Positions 1 through 8,107 of a stretch of DNA of 64,000 nt are shown in pieces; position 1 is the first letter of the stretch; the number at the start of each line of letters is the position of its first letter. Source of the DNA: Rhizobium sp. FKY42. Lineage in GTDB: Bacteria > Pseudomonadota > Alphaproteobacteria > Rhizobiales > Rhizobiaceae. The notes under the pieces are model-generated. The model did not search any database. It saw only the letters and a list, made by a program, of their open reading frames with translations, and was not told the DNA's origin. Location of the stretch: positions 1 through 64,000 of the forward strand of contig NZ_STGA01000002.1 in the NCBI RefSeq assembly GCF_005222835.1, read 5' to 3'. A program made the position numbers and the translations under genes.

Positions 1-16
1 CAGCTAGAAGGGCGAA

Positions 17-51
17 AACTGTCGCATCTCTAACTGGCCCAACTGTCGCAT
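17..51. repeat. Two 11-bp direct repeats, possible insertion-sequence end
   Basis: AACTGTCGCAT occurs at 17-27 and 41-51, a 24-nt period, and the ten bases after each copy are also similar. IS21-family elements carry several short repeats of this kind at their ends, and everything just downstream (133-1190) is broken. No transposase lies in the window, so the element body would be to the left. The assignment rests on repeat layout and context only. Confidence 0.35.
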
Positions 52-132
52 TACTAAATGGCTGCTATACATTTGGGTTGTGTAAGGAAAGTTATGGAAC
101 TAACCGATCTGCCTGTGTCGGCGCACATCCAC

Positions 133-297
133 ATCGCGGCGATTGAGAACGTGTCGGGCCTATCTACCTATGCGCGCTACGCCTCCGGCTTCGAGATGGA
201 TTTTCGACAGACGAACTTCGAAGGCGAATTGATCGAAGCGGTCCACGCCGCCAGACGAGAGGCCTGCGGAATCATCATCAATCCGGCGGGTTGGACC
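133..297 (+). pseudogene. aroQ: Fragment of type II 3-dehydroquinate dehydratase (AroQ)
   Basis: About 55 codons read like residues 25-80 of type II dehydroquinase: a block around FEMDFRQTNFEGELIEAV followed by ACGIIINPAGWT. These match the family's conserved DFRQ-N-EGEL and GI-INPA-YT segments. The first 25 or so residues (the GPNLN motif) and everything after the INPA segment are missing. The reading runs directly into permease sequence at about 305. It is a remnant, not a functional shikimate-pathway gene; an intact aroQ should be elsewhere in the genome. Confidence 0.55.
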
Positions 298-307
298 CCT
301 GCGATGA

Positions 308-811
308 ATGGTTATCGGCTTTGTGGAACTGAACCGTAATACGCCATTCCTGGTCCAGATTTTCTTCATCTATTTTGCGATTCCTCTTGCAGGAATTCGA
401 CTTGACCAACGCCGACAGAAATCCTCGCGTTGGGTATCAACGGCGGGAGCCTACGCGAATGAAATCATTGGAGGTGGCGTGCAATCCATTCCCGAGAGGC
501 AGATGGAAGCTGGTCTCCCTCTGGGACTGCATAAGGCGCAAGTGTTCCGGCTCATCATTCTAAAACCGGCTCTGCGTGCAATCTTTCCGTCGCTGACCAG
601 CCAGTTCGTTCTCCTGACACTCACCACAAGTATCGCGTCGGCAATTTCCGCCTAGGAACTGACATCCGTATCTGAGCAGATCGAATCCGATAGCTTCCGC
701 TGCTTCGAGGTCTATTTCACCGTGACGATTTTCTATATTCTGATCTCGTGGCTCATGATGCCGCTCTTCGCATTCTTCTTGGCGCGTTACTTCGCCTATC
801 CGTTCAAGTGA
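308..811 (+). pseudogene. Broken polar amino-acid ABC permease (HisM/OccM type), internal stop
   Basis: The frame from 308 begins in mid-protein with FVELNRNTPFLVQIFF, the conserved segment of HisMQ-type permeases (usually FRGTP-LVQ). It continues through a recognisable EAA loop (EAGLPLGLHKAQ) and ALRAIFPSLTSQF. An in-frame TAG at 653-655 interrupts it. The same frame then continues with ELTSVSEQIESDSFRCFEVYF and ends in a natural C-terminus and TGA at 809-811. The first 60 or so residues are absent. The stop and missing N-terminus mark it as a pseudogene. In intact transporters it would pair with a second permease, and the debris of one follows at 822. Confidence 0.7.
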
Positions 812-821
812 GGAGAAGACT

Positions 822-1190
822 ATGGATCACGATGAATTCGTCTTCCTGCTGATCGGCCTTAAGTGAACGCTTTCTCTTGCCGTGGTTGGTTTCATGTGCG
901 GTTGCATTGCAGGCCGCCTCATTGCACTGGCCCGACCTGCGGTATCCGACCGGTGGAAACGACAGTTGCCGGCCATATTGCGGTCTTTCAGGCCACACGG
1001 CTGCGATTTCCAGGTCGGGGTAGATATGCTGTTTGAGCAGATCCCTGCCTACCTCGAATTCTTCGGCTTTCCGAAAACGACCGCCGAGCATCTTCGCGAG
1101 CTTGCGGCGATCTCAATCCCCGCCTCCGCACTCTTATCTGGTCCCGCATCTTGGCAGTCGTGCCCTCCTCGCGTAAACATGCCTGACAAG
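822..1190 (+). pseudogene. Remnant of the partner amino-acid ABC permease
   Basis: A good ribosome site (AGGAG at 811-815) precedes ATG at 822. The product starts MDHDEFVFLLIGLK and hits TGA at 864-866, where related permeases have Trp (GLKWTLSL). The same frame continues TLSLAVVGFMCGCIAGRLIALAR, the usual first membrane helix. After about 960 the homology is scattered over frames and ends near 1190. The spacing after the preceding permease is that of a normal his/occ-type operon, so an entire transporter module has decayed here. Confidence 0.6.
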
Positions 1191-1212
1191 TAAGTGTTTG
1201 AGGGGGAAGCCG

Positions 1213-1965
1213 ATGGATCTGGAAGCAATGCCTGCGGAGGCGCAGAACAAATCTCTGGCGTTCCGTATCAGTTCTGCGCTGCGCCGCGATCTTGTGAACG
1301 GCGTTTTCCGCGTGGGGGACCGCCTCCCGAGTGAAAGCACGCTCACGCGAGAGTATTCCGTCAGCAGGACCGTGGTGCGTGAAGCCATCGCGATCCTGCG
1401 CGCTGACGGGCTGGTGGAGGCGCGCAAAGGCGCCGGAGTCTTCGCGCTTGCCGCTGCTCCTGTTGTTGAACAGCCATTCCATGATCTGACCACTGAGCGG
1501 ATTTCGTCGGTTATCGAACTTCTGGAATTGCGCACGGTCTTCGAGGTCGAGGCCGCAGCGCTTGCAGCGTCCAGACGTTCCGCCACGCAGATTGAGGAGA
1601 TTGTGGAGGTGCATCGCATTGTTGGCGAATGCCTGAGATCCGGCGCCCCAACCCGCGATGCCGATTTCAATTTTCATATGGCGATCGCACAGGCAACACA
1701 GAACCGGCGTTTTCCGGAATTCCTTCAATTAATCCGCACGGGCATCATACCACGTGGCGACTTGCAGGGTTCCCCTCCCGGAGCCAGACCAAAGGATTAC
1801 AATCAGCATCTTCAGCAGGAGCATGCGGCCATTGTCGATGCAATCATCGAGGGCGACCCTGAAGCAGCACGGGTTCACATGCGCGCTCACCTCAAGGGTA
1901 GCCTGGAAAGATACCGGGCTTTGCTGCGTTCGCAGACAAGTGCACGCGTCGAGGTTCGGCTATAA
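1213..1965 (+). CDS. GntR-family transcriptional regulator, FadR/FCD subfamily
   Basis: 250-residue repressor-type regulator. Residues 15-78 form the GntR winged helix (LPSES-LTREYSVSRTVVREAI, GAGVFA). Residues 95-235 look like the all-helical FCD ligand-binding domain, with the usual Asp/His metal ligands (D-FN-FH near 155, H near 198 and 220). I chose ATG 1213, which follows AGGGGGAAG, over an upstream in-frame TTG at 1198. FCD proteins usually sense organic acids or sugar acids. The neighbour at 2028 is a KdgF-like cupin, so a uronate-related inducer is plausible. The gene sits at the border of the decayed segment and appears intact. Confidence 0.85.
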   Translation: MDLEAMPAEAQNKSLAFRISSALRRDLVNGVFRVGDRLPSESTLTREYSVSRTVVREAIAILRADGLVEARKGAGVFALAAAPVVEQPFHDLTTERISSVIELLELRTVFEVEAAALAASRRSATQIEEIVEVHRIVGECLRSGAPTRDADFNFHMAIAQATQNRRFPEFLQLIRTGIIPRGDLQGSPPGARPKDYNQHLQQEHAAIVDAIIEGDPEAARVHMRAHLKGSLERYRALLRSQTSARVEVRL

Positions 1966-2027
1966 AGCTTGTCACACAGGATAGTGGGCATGTATGGTAG
2001 GTTGATCGCAACTTGATTGAGGTATCC

Positions 2028-2348
2028 ATGTCCCTCCCCGTATTTCCAGCCGCCTATCCCGATCCTGGCGTCACGCGCCGCGTGCTCTCCGAGAACGCCG
2101 ATCTGATGGTTGTCTCATTCCGTTTCGACCAAGGCGCTGAAGGCAAGCTGCACAGTCATCCGCATGTCCAGTCTACCTACGTTGCCAGCGGAAAATTCCG
2201 CTTTTTCCGTGGTGGTGAGGCTATTCTTCTCAATCAAGGCGATAGTCTTGTTATACCCGGCAATGTTGAACACGGATGCCAGTGTCTGGAGCAAGGTGAA
2301 CTCATCGATTGCTTCACCCCGCGGCGCGACGATTTTCTATCCCTCTGA
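2028..2348 (+). CDS. kdgF: KdgF-like single-domain cupin
   Basis: 106-residue cupin with both metal-binding motifs: G-LHSHPHVQ-TYV-SGKF around residues 40-55 and GD-LVIPGNVEHG near 80-90. The length and the ending DCFTPRRDDFL are those of KdgF. KdgF enzymes convert 4,5-unsaturated uronates from pectin or alginate breakdown into the linear keturonate. ATG 2028 follows GAGG at 2018-2021; an in-frame TTG at 2013 lacks this. The gene lies 60 bp after the FCD regulator, which may control it. No kduI, kduD or polysaccharide lyase gene is nearby, so the rest of the route is elsewhere or lost. Function is inferred from family resemblance. Confidence 0.75.
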   Translation: MSLPVFPAAYPDPGVTRRVLSENADLMVVSFRFDQGAEGKLHSHPHVQSTYVASGKFRFFRGGEAILLNQGDSLVIPGNVEHGCQCLEQGELIDCFTPRRDDFLSL

Positions 2349-2373
2349 CATTTGCACGGGCTTTAACGCTCGC

Positions 2374-2404
2374 TTGACATGAAGCCCCCTGTGACAGGTT
2401 TAAT
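2374..2404 (+). promoter_or_regulatory. Possible sigma-70-type promoter before the truncated permease
   Basis: TTGACA at 2374-2379 and TTTAAT at 2399-2404, with a 19-bp spacer that is slightly long. It lies 58 bp ahead of the permease ATG at 2462, with GGAGGAAGA directly before that start. Supported by motif only. Confidence 0.3.
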
Positions 2405-2461
2405 CAAATATGGCTGACAGGATATGGCCCCGACAGAGGTCGGCGGCCGTCTGGAGGAAGA

Positions 2462-3115
2462 ATGTCATTCAATCGCCCGCGCCTTACCGGCGCTGCGGGT
2501 CAGATCGGCAGCATTGCAGTCACCCTGCTTGGTCTGTTGATGCTGACCTTTTTCATCGGCAGGCTGATGCCAGCTAATCCAGTCCGCGCCATTGTCGGTG
2601 AAGATGCCACACGGGAGACCTACGAGCAGGTCTATCGGTCACTTGGTCTCGATCGGCCGCTTTGGGAGCAGTTCATCTATTACCTGCGGGATATCTTTTC
2701 AGGCAATTTCGGAACCTCCATCCGAACGGGTCAGCCGGTCATTCAGGATATCATCCACGTGATGCCGGCCACCATCGAGCTTGCGACCTTTGCCATAATC
2801 ATCGGCGCTGCTCTGGGTGTACCGATGGGAGTTCTGGCGGCAGTCAAAAAAGACCGGTGGCCAGACCATGTCATCCGCGTCGTGAGCTTGATGGGCCATT
2901 CGATGCCGATCTTCTGGACCGGCATGATTGCGCTTATCATCTTCTACGCTCACCTGGGCCTCGTCGGCGGTAGCGGTCGTATGGACCAGTTCTACATCGG
3001 TCTTGTCGAAGATCGCGCGGGCTTCCTGCTGATTGACAGTCTGCTCGCCGGTGAAATGGATGTATTCTGGTCTGCCTTGAACCATCTTATCCTGCCCGCT
3101 TCGCTGCTTGGTTAG
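2462..3115 (+). pseudogene. Truncated DppB/OppB-type ABC permease
   Basis: 217 residues of a family that normally has 310-340. The N-terminal helix (ITVTLLGLLMLTFFIGRL-like, residues 15-35), the P-NPVRAIVGEDATRE loop and the central membrane segments are intact. The protein stops right after LNHLILPASLLG, where intact members continue LALG-AAYIAR into the EAA coupling loop and last two helices. Without that loop it cannot contact an ATPase. The stop codon arises at a junction with a truncated esterase on the opposite strand (3112-3423). No ATPase, second permease or binding-protein genes remain here. RBS GGAGGAAGA precedes ATG 2462. Confidence 0.8.
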
Positions 3116-3423
3116 GCTGCTTCTGCTCGTACGCGATGTACAGGCTTAAGATCGTTGGTACCCAGCATGATGATCACGAGATCGAGCGGCATATGGCTGC
3201 CAAGCGCCACTTGAAGTGCCTTGGCGCCTTTGCGACAGGCCGGACCCGTGTGATCATCGTAGCAGGTCGTGCGTCCGCCAAGTCCTTCGGCGATGACCTC
3301 CACTCCGCCGCCCAGCTTCGACTGTAACACGTTAGGCCAGCGCAATTCCGCGGGATGGCGCATACCGCTTACGGGATCGGCGCCCCAGGTCAGGCTGTCA
3401 CCGAACGCCAGAATCGTTTTCAT
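3112..3423 (-). pseudogene. Truncated SGNH/GDSL-family esterase
   Basis: 103 residues of a family that usually has about 210. Block I (FGDSLTWG, nucleophile Ser10), the GGRTTCYDD segment (block II) and block III (GTNDLK) are present. The coding sequence ends about ten residues after GTND, so block V with the catalytic Asp and His is lost and the enzyme should be inactive. The start follows GAGG and lies 9 nt after the stop of the enolase-superfamily gene upstream, so the two were an operon. Its end coincides with the end of the truncated permease on the other strand, which points to one deletion or inversion breakpoint. Confidence 0.8.
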
Positions 3424-3431
3424 GGCCGGCC

Positions 3432-4580
3432 TCAGCGAACGCGGTTGTTGGCGATAAAGTCGAAATCGATATCCTCACCCAGTCCCGGACGATCGGGAAC
3501 GTGAACGAAGCCGTCCCTGTCCATCGGGTCAGATAGCGATTTGAGATAGTCGTGTCCGTCATCATATTCGAGGAAGGGATGCAGCAGACCGCGCTCGTAC
3601 CAGCGGCAGTTCTTCGATGCTGCAACCACGTGCAGGTTCATGGCTGTGTTTCCGTGCACTTCGCATTCCATGCCGAAGCATTCTGCCATGCGCATGGTCT
3701 TCAATGCGGGCGTAATTCCACCGACATCGTTGACGCCAGTCCGCAGGATATCGCAGGCGCCAGCTTTCACCCATTCGGCGCGATGCCAATGCTTTCCGGC
3801 GGCACTCTCCGGCCCGACAACGGGAATATCCAGATTGTCTGCAAGCCATTTGTAGGAGGAGAGAGACTGCTCATCCATGGGCTCTTCGATCCAGTCGAAG
3901 CCAAGCTTTTCCAGTCCGCGTCCAAGCTCGAGGGCATCTGTGCGGGAATACCAGTGAAAAGCATCGATCATCAGGCGAATATCGGGGCCTACCGCTTCAC
4001 GCACAGCGGCGCAGGCCTTGAGATCCATCTTGACATCCGGAGCCCAGCTAACCGGCGGCATCCATGTATGCAGCTTGATACCCTTGTATCCGCGCTTGAC
4101 GAGGGTTTCCGCAAAGCGCCCATAGTCCTCCGGCGTGGCGAGACCACCTTCAAGTTCATCGCCGCACATGATCGATCCGTAGGCGAGAACATTGTCACGA
4201 TAAGCGCCGATCAACTTGTATACAGGTGTGTTCAGCGCGCGGCCCGCAAGATCCCAAAGTGCACAGTCAACAACGGCCAGGGTCCGATCGGTGAGTTGCG
4301 CAGCAGATCCACGCTGCCAATGGGCCAGTTCCTGCCACAGCTTTTCTCGATCCCTGTAATCCTGTCCGATCAGAACCTTCTTGACAAATTTGTCGATGAC
4401 ATGCGGCCGAACGATTTCAGGCGCAGTAAACGAATGTCCTTCTTGCCCATCCTCAGTCAGGATTGTCAGAATTGCCTGCTCGACCTGATGCGGCGGGCCG
4501 GGATGCGCATGCCCCGCGCTATCTGAATGGCGGCGCGTCGTGGTGCGGAACACCTGGGCGGAGACTTCGGTGATAATCAT
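3432..4580 (-). CDS. Enolase-superfamily enzyme, mandelate-racemase subgroup
   Basis: 382 residues with the two-domain enolase fold: a capping domain (1-130) with the substrate loop HSDSAGHAHPGP, then the barrel. Visible catalytic elements are KGIKLHTW (Lys on strand 2), IDAFHWYS (Asp), WIEEPM (Glu), VGPESAAG (Glu), NDVGG and CEVHGN (the His/Asp dyad region). It therefore keeps the three acidic magnesium ligands and the acid/base set. Such enzymes dehydrate or epimerise sugar acids. The sequence is very like, from memory, a structurally determined Agrobacterium protein of unassigned substrate. It is followed directly by a truncated esterase. A sugar-acid substrate fits the neighbouring KdgF-like gene but is unproven. 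Confidence 0.85.
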   Translation of the reverse strand: MIITEVSAQVFRTTTRRHSDSAGHAHPGPPHQVEQAILTILTEDGQEGHSFTAPEIVRPHVIDKFVKKVLIGQDYRDREKLWQELAHWQRGSAAQLTDRTLAVVDCALWDLAGRALNTPVYKLIGAYRDNVLAYGSIMCGDELEGGLATPEDYGRFAETLVKRGYKGIKLHTWMPPVSWAPDVKMDLKACAAVREAVGPDIRLMIDAFHWYSRTDALELGRGLEKLGFDWIEEPMDEQSLSSYKWLADNLDIPVVGPESAAGKHWHRAEWVKAGACDILRTGVNDVGGITPALKTMRMAECFGMECEVHGNTAMNLHVVAASKNCRWYERGLLHPFLEYDDGHDYLKSLSDPMDRDGFVHVPDRPGLGEDIDFDFIANNRVR

Positions 4581-4969
4581 AAGCTACCTGCGGTGAGTGG
4601 AGAACCTCTCCATTGTTGTCATGCAGATTGTAGCGATATATCGGCCAACCTGTCAAATAGGTTATTTCTAAATGTCATACAGATTGTGATCGAGTTAGTC
4701 TCGCCATCACTTGGGTGAAGGAAGAGGGCAGAACCGTAGCTTGTGGCGTCGCTAGAACTGGTGCTTCCATTTTTTCAAGGGACTGTTCACACCAAGCATC
4801 ACGGCACGGTGATGGATCGCCTCATGACAAATAACTTGACAATGTAAATCATGTTTTTTATTCGACGAGAATAAGGCGGCGGATAGCTGCCTAGATTTCT
4901 CGACATCGACGTGCCATTCGCGCGGCCGCTTTTGCGTGCGCGCTCCCTATTGCTGTGAAGAGGTTTATG
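4581..4969. other. Intergenic region between enolase-family gene and haem receptor
   Basis: This 389-bp divergent spacer holds no convincing gene. The left part contains the short leader of the enolase-family gene (AGGT just before its ATG). The right part holds the receptor promoter/operator at 4836-4874 and its ribosome site GAAGAGG at 4957-4963. I see nothing assignable in 4620-4830. Confidence 0.6.
4836..4874 (+). promoter_or_regulatory. Promoter of the haem receptor with overlapping 17-bp palindrome
   Basis: TTGACA at 4836-4841, a 17-bp spacer and TATTCG at 4859-4864 form a promoter-like pair. The -10 lies inside a perfect inverted repeat, TTATTC-GACGA-GAATAA (4858-4874). A dyad on the -10 is a typical repressor site. 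In rhizobia the iron regulators Irr and RirA and the haem regulator HmuP act on such genes. The arms do not match the classical Irr TTTAGAA/TTCTAAA arms exactly, so the regulator is open. Confidence 0.5.
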
Positions 4970-7234
4970 ATGCTCACCCGCTCCGCCCACCGCCTGCTCG
5001 CGTGCACCAGCTTTATCACCGTGAGCCTGATGACGGCTGCGTTTGCTGAAGAGAACCGTGCCGCTGAAACAGTTCTGGACCGTGTCAGTGTGAAGGGTGA
5101 TCGGCGGGCGGTTCCAAAAGGCAGCGCCACCGATACGCCGCTGGCCACCGAGGTGAAACGTGATACGCTCGACGCCAGACAGATTACCAGTCTTTCCGAT
5201 CTCGGGCGTGTCGCGGAGCCCGGTGTGAATTTCAATCGTACGACGGGTGCTGTAAACATTCGTGGGTTGGAAGGAACTCGGGTGCTGACCACCATCGACG
5301 GCATTCCGCTGCCTTACCTAAGCGATGTGACGCGGGGCCTGACTAGCGGCGGCGCGAGTGGCGGCAGCGATACAGTCAATTTCAGCGCTCTGTCTGCGGT
5401 AGACGTCATGAAGGGGGCGGATTCCAGCCGTGCCGGTGGCGGCGCGCTTGGTGGCGTTCTGGCCTATCGTACGCTTGAACCGGAAGATCTGATTGGCGAG
5501 GGTCGCCAGTGGGGTGGGCTTGCGAAGACCACCTATGACAGTTCTGACAAGAGCTGGCAGGGTGCAGCGGCCGTTGCGGGCCGCATGGGCGGCACATCGG
5601 CGCTTCTTCAGGGAAGCTACCGCAAGGGGCATGAAACAAAAACAACGGGCAACGTAGACGATTATGGCGCTACCCGGACGAAAGCCAATCCGTCTGATTT
5701 CAGCGAAAACAACCTGCTCTTCAAGCTGCGTCAGGAAATGTCGGACGGGCATGCGATTGGACTGACCCTGGAGCGCTACCGCAAGGATCGCGACACCGAC
5801 ATGCGCACTTTGCAGGCGGTGAACGGTAACTATCGCCCCGGCAATTACAATGCGCAGAAAGACAATGATCGCGACCGCGCCTCAATTGACTACAAATTCG
5901 AGAGCGAGAGCGATAACAGCTTCGTCGATACAATTTGGGCATCGCTCTACTATCAGAAGCTCGGCATCATGGATGGGTATACGGGCTATCGCTCCACCAG
6001 CATCATCGGCGGCATCGGGCGCGAAAACACGACGGATCAGAAAGAGTTTGGCCTGATTGGAGCTGCCCAGAAAAGCCTCGATCTGGGGGGCTTCGAGCAC
6101 CGCTTCACCTTCGGCTTCGATCTGGCACGCCTGACGAGCGAACAGTATTCCGCAGGCTATGACGCATGCCCGGCAAAGCCTGCCAGCGGCGTCTATACGG
6201 GCGCTGCCACCGCCTGCAACAATCTGCATACCAATCAGGCCGATACGCCCAAGGTCGACGGCCATCGCATTGGCTTTTATGTCGATGATGAAATCGTGCT
6301 TGGACAATCCGGCTTCCGCCTAACGCCGGGCGTCCGGTTCGATTGGGTCAGCTATGAACCGCAGATGACGGCAGCCTTTGCCCGCAATGCGTCCAAGCCT
6401 TCCCTACCCGGCTCCTTTGACGACACGGCCATTTCGCCGAAACTCAGGCTCGCCTATGATCTCGCGCCACAGGCAGAACTCTATGCGCAATGGGCCATGG
6501 GGTTCCGCGCGCCAACCGCCGGTGAACTCTATAGCAGTTTCGGCGCGTCAGGCACCTATCTCCGCCTTGGTAATGCCGCGCTGGAATCCGAAACGAGCCA
6601 GGGCTTTGAGCTTGGAGCCAACTTGGGCGATGATAGGCTGGGCGGGCGTGTCAGCCTCTTCTACAACCGCTACCAGAATTTCATCGATAGCCGCAGCCTG
6701 ACAGCTACTGAAGCCGCCGCCATGGGTTATTCGCTTTCAGATTATCGCCAAGGCGGCATTACGCAGTATCGCAACATATCGGACGCCGAAATCTACGGCC
6801 TCGAGATGTCCGGCCAGAAGAAATTCGACAATGGCTTCCGCATCGGCGCAAGCTTGGCTGCCTTGGGAAGCAAGGATCTGGACAACAACACGTTCATCCG
6901 GTCCGTTGCGCCTATGAAGGCGGTGGCGAGCTTCGGTTATGACACCTCCACATGGGGCGTCGGTGTCGATCTGATCGGCGTTGGCGCATCGCGCAAGGAC
7001 GATGGCAGGGGCGGCACCTACTTCCCGACGAACGGCTATGGTCTTGTGGATCTGACAGCCTGGTGGGAGCCAGAGCAGACGAAGGGGCTGCGCATCAATG
7101 CCGGTGTCTACAATGTGTTCGACAAGACCTATTACGACTACGCGTCGGTGCGGAGCAATGCCAACACCCAGGCCAGCGAATTCTATTCGGAACCTGGTCG
7201 CAGCTTCAAGATATCGCTGACGCAGCGTTTCTAA
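4970..7234 (+). CDS. hmuR: TonB-dependent outer-membrane haem receptor
   Basis: About 754 residues. A signal peptide ending near FAEE is followed by a plug domain (TGAVNIRGLEGTRVL, TIDGIPLPYLSD) and a long beta-barrel ending in a C-terminal Phe (FKISLTQRF). It has the FRAP box of haem/haemoglobin receptors (FRAPTAGELYSSFG, about residue 515) with a degenerate NPNL position (GNAAL). Haem receptors bring haem across the outer membrane using TonB/ExbBD, none of which is encoded here. ATG 4967 and 4970 are adjacent; the spacing from GAAGAGG favours 4970. GTG 4955 would extend it unnecessarily. The genes for the matching periplasmic carrier and ABC importer lie convergently at 7325-10078. Expected to be iron-repressed. 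Confidence 0.92.
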   Translation: MLTRSAHRLLACTSFITVSLMTAAFAEENRAAETVLDRVSVKGDRRAVPKGSATDTPLATEVKRDTLDARQITSLSDLGRVAEPGVNFNRTTGAVNIRGLEGTRVLTTIDGIPLPYLSDVTRGLTSGGASGGSDTVNFSALSAVDVMKGADSSRAGGGALGGVLAYRTLEPEDLIGEGRQWGGLAKTTYDSSDKSWQGAAAVAGRMGGTSALLQGSYRKGHETKTTGNVDDYGATRTKANPSDFSENNLLFKLRQEMSDGHAIGLTLERYRKDRDTDMRTLQAVNGNYRPGNYNAQKDNDRDRASIDYKFESESDNSFVDTIWASLYYQKLGIMDGYTGYRSTSIIGGIGRENTTDQKEFGLIGAAQKSLDLGGFEHRFTFGFDLARLTSEQYSAGYDACPAKPASGVYTGAATACNNLHTNQADTPKVDGHRIGFYVDDEIVLGQSGFRLTPGVRFDWVSYEPQMTAAFARNASKPSLPGSFDDTAISPKLRLAYDLAPQAELYAQWAMGFRAPTAGELYSSFGASGTYLRLGNAALESETSQGFELGANLGDDRLGGRVSLFYNRYQNFIDSRSLTATEAAAMGYSLSDYRQGGITQYRNISDAEIYGLEMSGQKKFDNGFRIGASLAALGSKDLDNNTFIRSVAPMKAVASFGYDTSTWGVGVDLIGVGASRKDDGRGGTYFPTNGYGLVDLTAWWEPEQTKGLRINAGVYNVFDKTYYDYASVRSNANTQASEFYSEPGRSFKISLTQRF

Positions 7235-7244
7235 CCAGCAAATT

Positions 7245-7272
7245 GGGCGCGCCTCGAAAGGGAGTCGCGCCC
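7245..7272 (+). terminator. Stem-loop after hmuR
   Basis: GGGCGCG (7245-7251) pairs with CGCGCCC (7266-7272) across a 14-nt loop, followed by TTCTCTTGTT. It lies between convergent hmuR and hmuV and probably ends hmuR transcription. Confidence 0.6.
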
Positions 7273-7324
7273 TTCTCTTGTTATGGAGTCTTCTGAAAGC
7301 TGCGTGGGATGGTTATCCGCCGAT

Positions 7325-8107
7325 TCAGCGATATCGCGCCTGTGGCAGAACAAATGGCACGTCGGCTTTGGGCAGACGGCCAACAACACCCGACATTCCG
7401 TAGACGGGAGCAATGACAGAATCCGTCAATGTGGTTGAACGATCGCCAAGCGCAACCAGCCTGCCCTTGTCCAGAACAGCGATCTGATCGGCGAATTCAG
7501 CCACGAGATTGAGATCGTGCAGGATCGCCATCACGATGCCACCATCATCGGCAAAACGACGGGCGATTTCCAGCACGCCGATCTGATGGCGTAGATCAAG
7601 GCTGGAGGTGGGCTCATCCAGAAACAGTGCTCTGGCGTTACCCTGCCAGGTGGGCGAGGGAAGTTGCGCAAGGGTGCGTGCAAACTGCACGCGCTGCTGT
7701 TCACCGCCGGAGAGAGTCTGGTAGAGACGATGCCGGAAACCTGCAAGACCGACCTTGATCAAGGCCTTTTCCGCCTCGCGATCCGGCTCCATGGCTCCGC
7801 ATGCGACTGCGCCCATGCGGACGATTTCCAGCACGGTGAATGGAAATGAAACATCAAGAGTTTGCGGCAATACGGCCCTTCGCTGCGCCAGAGCTCGGGC
7901 ATCCAGCACTGCAAGGTCTTCTATCCCATACCGGATCGAGCCGCTGGAGGCGGGGATTTCGCCTGTGATCGCCTTCAGGAGAGTAGATTTACCCGCTCCG
8001 TTGGGACCAATGATGGCGGTGAAGCTTCCAGGCTGAAGATCAAGGGTGATGTCATGCAGAAGACGGCGCGAAGAGCGCTCGACAGACAAAGCTTGAACGG
8101 TGATCAT
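7325..8107 (-). CDS. hmuV: Haem ABC importer ATP-binding protein HmuV
   Basis: 260 residues. Walker A is [11 protein letters not shown] (about 34-44), the Q-loop is VLPQTLDV, the signature is LSGGEQQRV, and Walker B is [11 protein letters not shown] with the His switch at AILHDLNL. The short form with AVLPQ and ARTLAQL is typical of the FepC/BtuD/HmuV iron-complex group. It energises haem transport through HmuU. Its start overlaps the hmuU stop by 4 bp, so hmuTUV are translationally coupled. Confidence 0.92.
   Translation of the reverse strand: MITVQALSVERSSRRLLHDITLDLQPGSFTAIIGPNGAGKSTLLKAITGEIPASSGSIRYGIEDLAVLDARALAQRRAVLPQTLDVSFPFTVLEIVRMGAVACGAMEPDREAEKALIKVGLAGFRHRLYQTLSGGEQQRVQFARTLAQLPSPTWQGNARALFLDEPTSSLDLRHQIGVLEIARRFADDGGIVMAILHDLNLVAEFADQIAVLDKGRLVALGDRSTTLTDSVIAPVYGMSGVVGRLPKADVPFVLPQARYR

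Noticed and set aside
988..1728. Open frame of 246 codons on the minus strand
   Set aside because: Mostly antisense to the GntR regulator, Arg-rich and motif-free.
3552..4526. Long open frame on the plus strand, 324 codons
   Set aside because: Fully antisense to the enolase-superfamily gene, with low-complexity residue use and no family motif. It follows from codon bias of the real gene.
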